A stretch of DNA of 64,000 nt. It comes from Leeuwenhoekiella blandensis MED217. Lineage in GTDB: Bacteria > Bacteroidota > Bacteroidia > Flavobacteriales > Flavobacteriaceae. The notes below the pieces were generated by a model, which did not search any database, had not been told where the DNA came from, and saw nothing but the letters and a program-made list of their open reading frames with translations. Made by a program: the position numbers and the translations under genes. Of this stretch, positions 62,331-64,000 are shown piece after piece. The stretch is from contig NZ_CH672395.1 in the NCBI RefSeq assembly GCF_000152985.1, positions 3,693,823 to 3,757,822 of the forward strand, given 5' to 3'. Within the stretch, counting starts at the first letter, position 1; each line of letters starts with the position of its first letter.

Positions 62331-63689
62331 TTAATAGTGAAAATGCTCGCTTTCTACTAAGAATGGATTATTCTTAGGTCTCAACGATACTTTAGCTAAT
62401 CCTAAGCCTACCATTAAAATAAACAGGCCTAAGAAGAATAGTAACGCAGCGAATTCTGTGATTCCGAAAGACCAATGTGGTCCAACCGTAGATGGCATAA
62501 CTAATAGGAAAATATCTATATAGTGTCCTACTAAAATGAAAACACCAGCGATCACAACAAACCAAGAAACGCGTTTGAAATCACTATTCATCAATATTAC
62601 AATTGGGAATACAAAGTTGATGATAATCATTCCGAAGAAAATAGGATTATACTCTTGTATTCTCAAAATAAAATAAGTCACCTCTTCTGGAATGTTTGCA
62701 TACCAGATCAACATAAATTGACCAAACCATAAGTACGTCCAGAATACACTGAAACCAAACATAAACTTAGCCAAGTCATGTAAGTGACTATCATTTACAA
62801 ATTCTAATTTACCTATCGCTTTAAGTGAAACCGTTACTATTGCTATAACAGTTACTGCTGAAACGATCATACTAGCAAAGATGTACCAAGCAAAAAGGGT
62901 ACTATACCAGTGTGGAGTCATCGACATAAACCAGTCCCAAGCCATTGTAGACTCGGTAACAATAAAGAATGCTAAGAAGTATACCGAATATTTGAATAAG
63001 TTCTTATATGGCTTATCTCCTTCGGCGGTATCCATTGCCAGAGAATTTTTTCTAGCAAAATGTCTGTATAAGTTCCACCCTATGATATAGATGATACCTC
63101 TGATCAACCAAAAAGGAAAGTTCAAATACACTGATTTTTCTTGAAGAATAGTATCCTCTGCTACTAACTCGTGATTTTGCCAAGGAAAAAAATGTTCTCC
63201 TGCAAAGATCACGATCAATAAAACGATCACAGATCCCGGAAGGAGATAGTTTGTAATCCCTTCCATCACTCTAAATAATACCGGAGACCATCCTGCTTGA
63301 GCTGCATTTTGAATTGCATAAAAAACAAGCGTTCCTAAAGCGATCATCATAAAGAAAAAGGCTGCTACGAAAACAGCAGACCAAGGTTTTGTCTGCATCT
63401 GATGCAATACGTGCTCCATATGCTCTCCTTCACCGTGCGCTTCGTGGCCCATATCCTTATCGTGTGCCATTGCCTTTTCAGAATACCCATGTTCCTGACG
63501 CGCCTCGTCAACAAAATTTGCTTCTTCGTGACTAGCTTCTTCACCATGATGCTCTTCATGAGAGGCAAGTACTTCACTTGCTTCTTCAACCGTAGCGGGT
63601 ACAGATAAAAATCCATAAACCACACCTACAAGTCCAAGAACCATACTAATTATGGCAAAAAGTCTTAATTTACTTGATAACGTGTACAT
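62331..63689 (-). CDS. actF: Alternative complex III subunit ActF (quinol:cytochrome c oxidoreductase)
   Basis: A 452-residue, roughly ten-helix membrane subunit of alternative complex III, which oxidises menaquinol and passes electrons toward the adjacent oxidase. The conserved ESTMAWDWFMSMTPHWYSTLFAWY segment is typical of ActF/NrfD-like subunits. Between helices 1 and 2 (about 30-100) lies a His/Glu-rich hydrophilic loop with eleven His. It is followed by coxB at 26 bp spacing, so complex III and oxidase are co-expressed. Confidence 0.93.
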   Translation of the reverse strand: MYTLSSKLRLFAIISMVLGLVGVVYGFLSVPATVEEASEVLASHEEHHGEEASHEEANFVDEARQEHGYSEKAMAHDKDMGHEAHGEGEHMEHVLHQMQTKPWSAVFVAAFFFMMIALGTLVFYAIQNAAQAGWSPVLFRVMEGITNYLLPGSVIVLLIVIFAGEHFFPWQNHELVAEDTILQEKSVYLNFPFWLIRGIIYIIGWNLYRHFARKNSLAMDTAEGDKPYKNLFKYSVYFLAFFIVTESTMAWDWFMSMTPHWYSTLFAWYIFASMIVSAVTVIAIVTVSLKAIGKLEFVNDSHLHDLAKFMFGFSVFWTYLWFGQFMLIWYANIPEEVTYFILRIQEYNPIFFGMIIINFVFPIVILMNSDFKRVSWFVVIAGVFILVGHYIDIFLLVMPSTVGPHWSFGITEFAALLFFLGLFILMVGLGLAKVSLRPKNNPFLVESEHFHY

Positions 63690-63712
63690 AATTTTGAAAT
63701 ATCCTGCCTTTA

Positions 63713-64000
63713 TTATTCTTCAGTTTGCGCTTCAGTTTCCTCTTCGGTTGCAGTTGCTTCAGCACTTGCAACATCTTCAGAAGTAGCTTCCTCTTCAAAT
63801 GCTCTTTTAGGCTTTCCGTCAAGGGCATCTTTTAGATCGATCACATAATGGTTAATTAACCAAAGCTCACGCTCTGTTGTTTGAGATGCATAAGATCCCA
63901 TAGTGTTAAGACCATAATAGGTTACGTGATATACACTTCCTTCAGTAATCGCACGTCCCTGATCATTATAAGCAGGAACCCCTAATATTTTTTCGCGTTT
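63713..64000 (-). CDS. actE: Alternative complex III cytochrome c subunit ActE (partial, 5' end outside window)
   Basis: The last 95 codons of a gene running out of the window. The frame is open from the window edge: KREKILGVPAYNDQGRAITEG, then SVYHVTYYGLNTMGSYASQT and an acidic Ala/Glu-rich tail (ATEEETEAQTEE). The GSVYHV...GLNTMGSYASQ pattern fits the monoheme cytochrome c subunit ActE: the Met is a candidate axial ligand, and the CxxCH would lie upstream, outside the window. It is 23 bp before actF. Confidence 0.85.
   Translation of the reverse strand, partial: KREKILGVPAYNDQGRAITEGSVYHVTYYGLNTMGSYASQTTERELWLINHYVIDLKDALDGKPKRAFEEEATSEDVASAEATATEEETEAQTEE

Noticed and set aside
1-64000. 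CRISPR arrays, insertion sequences, tRNA or rRNA genes
   Set aside because: I scanned the intergenic regions by eye and found no regular spacer repeats, transposase motifs, cloverleaf-like stretches or rRNA sequence.

Overview
The window looks like chromosomal core DNA from a gliding member of the Flavobacteriaceae (phylum Bacteroidota). The evidence is the giant type IX secretion (T9SS) protein SprA, a PorP/SprF-family T9SS protein, a RemB-like outer-membrane protein, and alternative complex III genes directly followed by an A-type cytochrome c oxidase. Gene orders such as maeB-ruvA-sprA-gcvH-vanZ and DUF6089-uppS-bamA-ompH-ompH-murI also point there, as do repeated upstream matches to the Bacteroidota -7 box TAnnTTTG. 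Base composition is evenly AT-rich. I found no transposase, integrase, prophage module, CRISPR array, tRNA or rRNA, and no gap between genes exceeds 300 bp.

Layout. 0-2.9 kb: a BlaI/BlaR1-type regulator pair, with the sensor carrying a TonB-like C-terminus, under a predicted palindromic operator; then a DUF2797 protein. 2.9-5.6 kb: a GH3-family enzyme and a secreted PD40 beta-propeller protein. 5.7-9.1 kb: clpX, clpP and trigger factor, with well-formed terminators and a canonical promoter. 9.2-12.4 kb: a small four-helix membrane protein and a fadL-SGNH lipase pair. 12.7-14.2 kb: an alpha/beta hydrolase and pdxJ. 14.3-22.3 kb: rightward genes for CBS protein, nadK, DUF6089, uppS, bamA, two Skp/OmpH chaperones and murI. 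22.3-25.6 kb: porP-like, a three-domain Nfu protein, dodecin and an MscS channel. 25.6-33.4 kb: a leftward MacAB-TolC-type efflux operon with two permeases and two adaptors, ending in tsaB. 33.5-38.8 kb: cytochrome oxidase assembly and accessory genes (CxxC peptide, DUF420, SCO, degenerate SCO-like protein, subunit IV, two subunit III paralogues, heme O synthase). 38.9-43.2 kb: Dabb lipoprotein, RemB-like protein and two TonB proteins. 43.3-51.9 kb: vanZ-like, gcvH, sprA, ruvA. 52-59.3 kb: maeB, an SLC45-like sugar transporter, queG, a cytochrome P450 and ruvB. 59.4-64 kb: ctaD, coxB, actF and the 3' part of actE.

The genes serve three main themes. Envelope biogenesis and secretion: uppS, bamA, OmpH, SprA, PorP, TonB, RemB-like. 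Aerobic respiration: a complex III/oxidase supercomplex whose subunits I/II and III/IV lie in two clusters about 21 kb apart on the same strand. Protein and tRNA quality control: ClpXP, trigger factor, TsaB, QueG.

I see no obviously new defence or mobile system. The observations most worth following are: a two-cysteine TonB_C domain in four different architectures; small CxxC and degenerate SCO-like proteins in the oxidase assembly cluster; a promoter box so close to the murI start that the mRNA may be leaderless; an mscS terminator hairpin inside the tsaB coding sequence; and several non-ATG starts (porP, cyoE, sprA, vanZ-like). All functional statements rest on motif recognition by eye; no database search was run.
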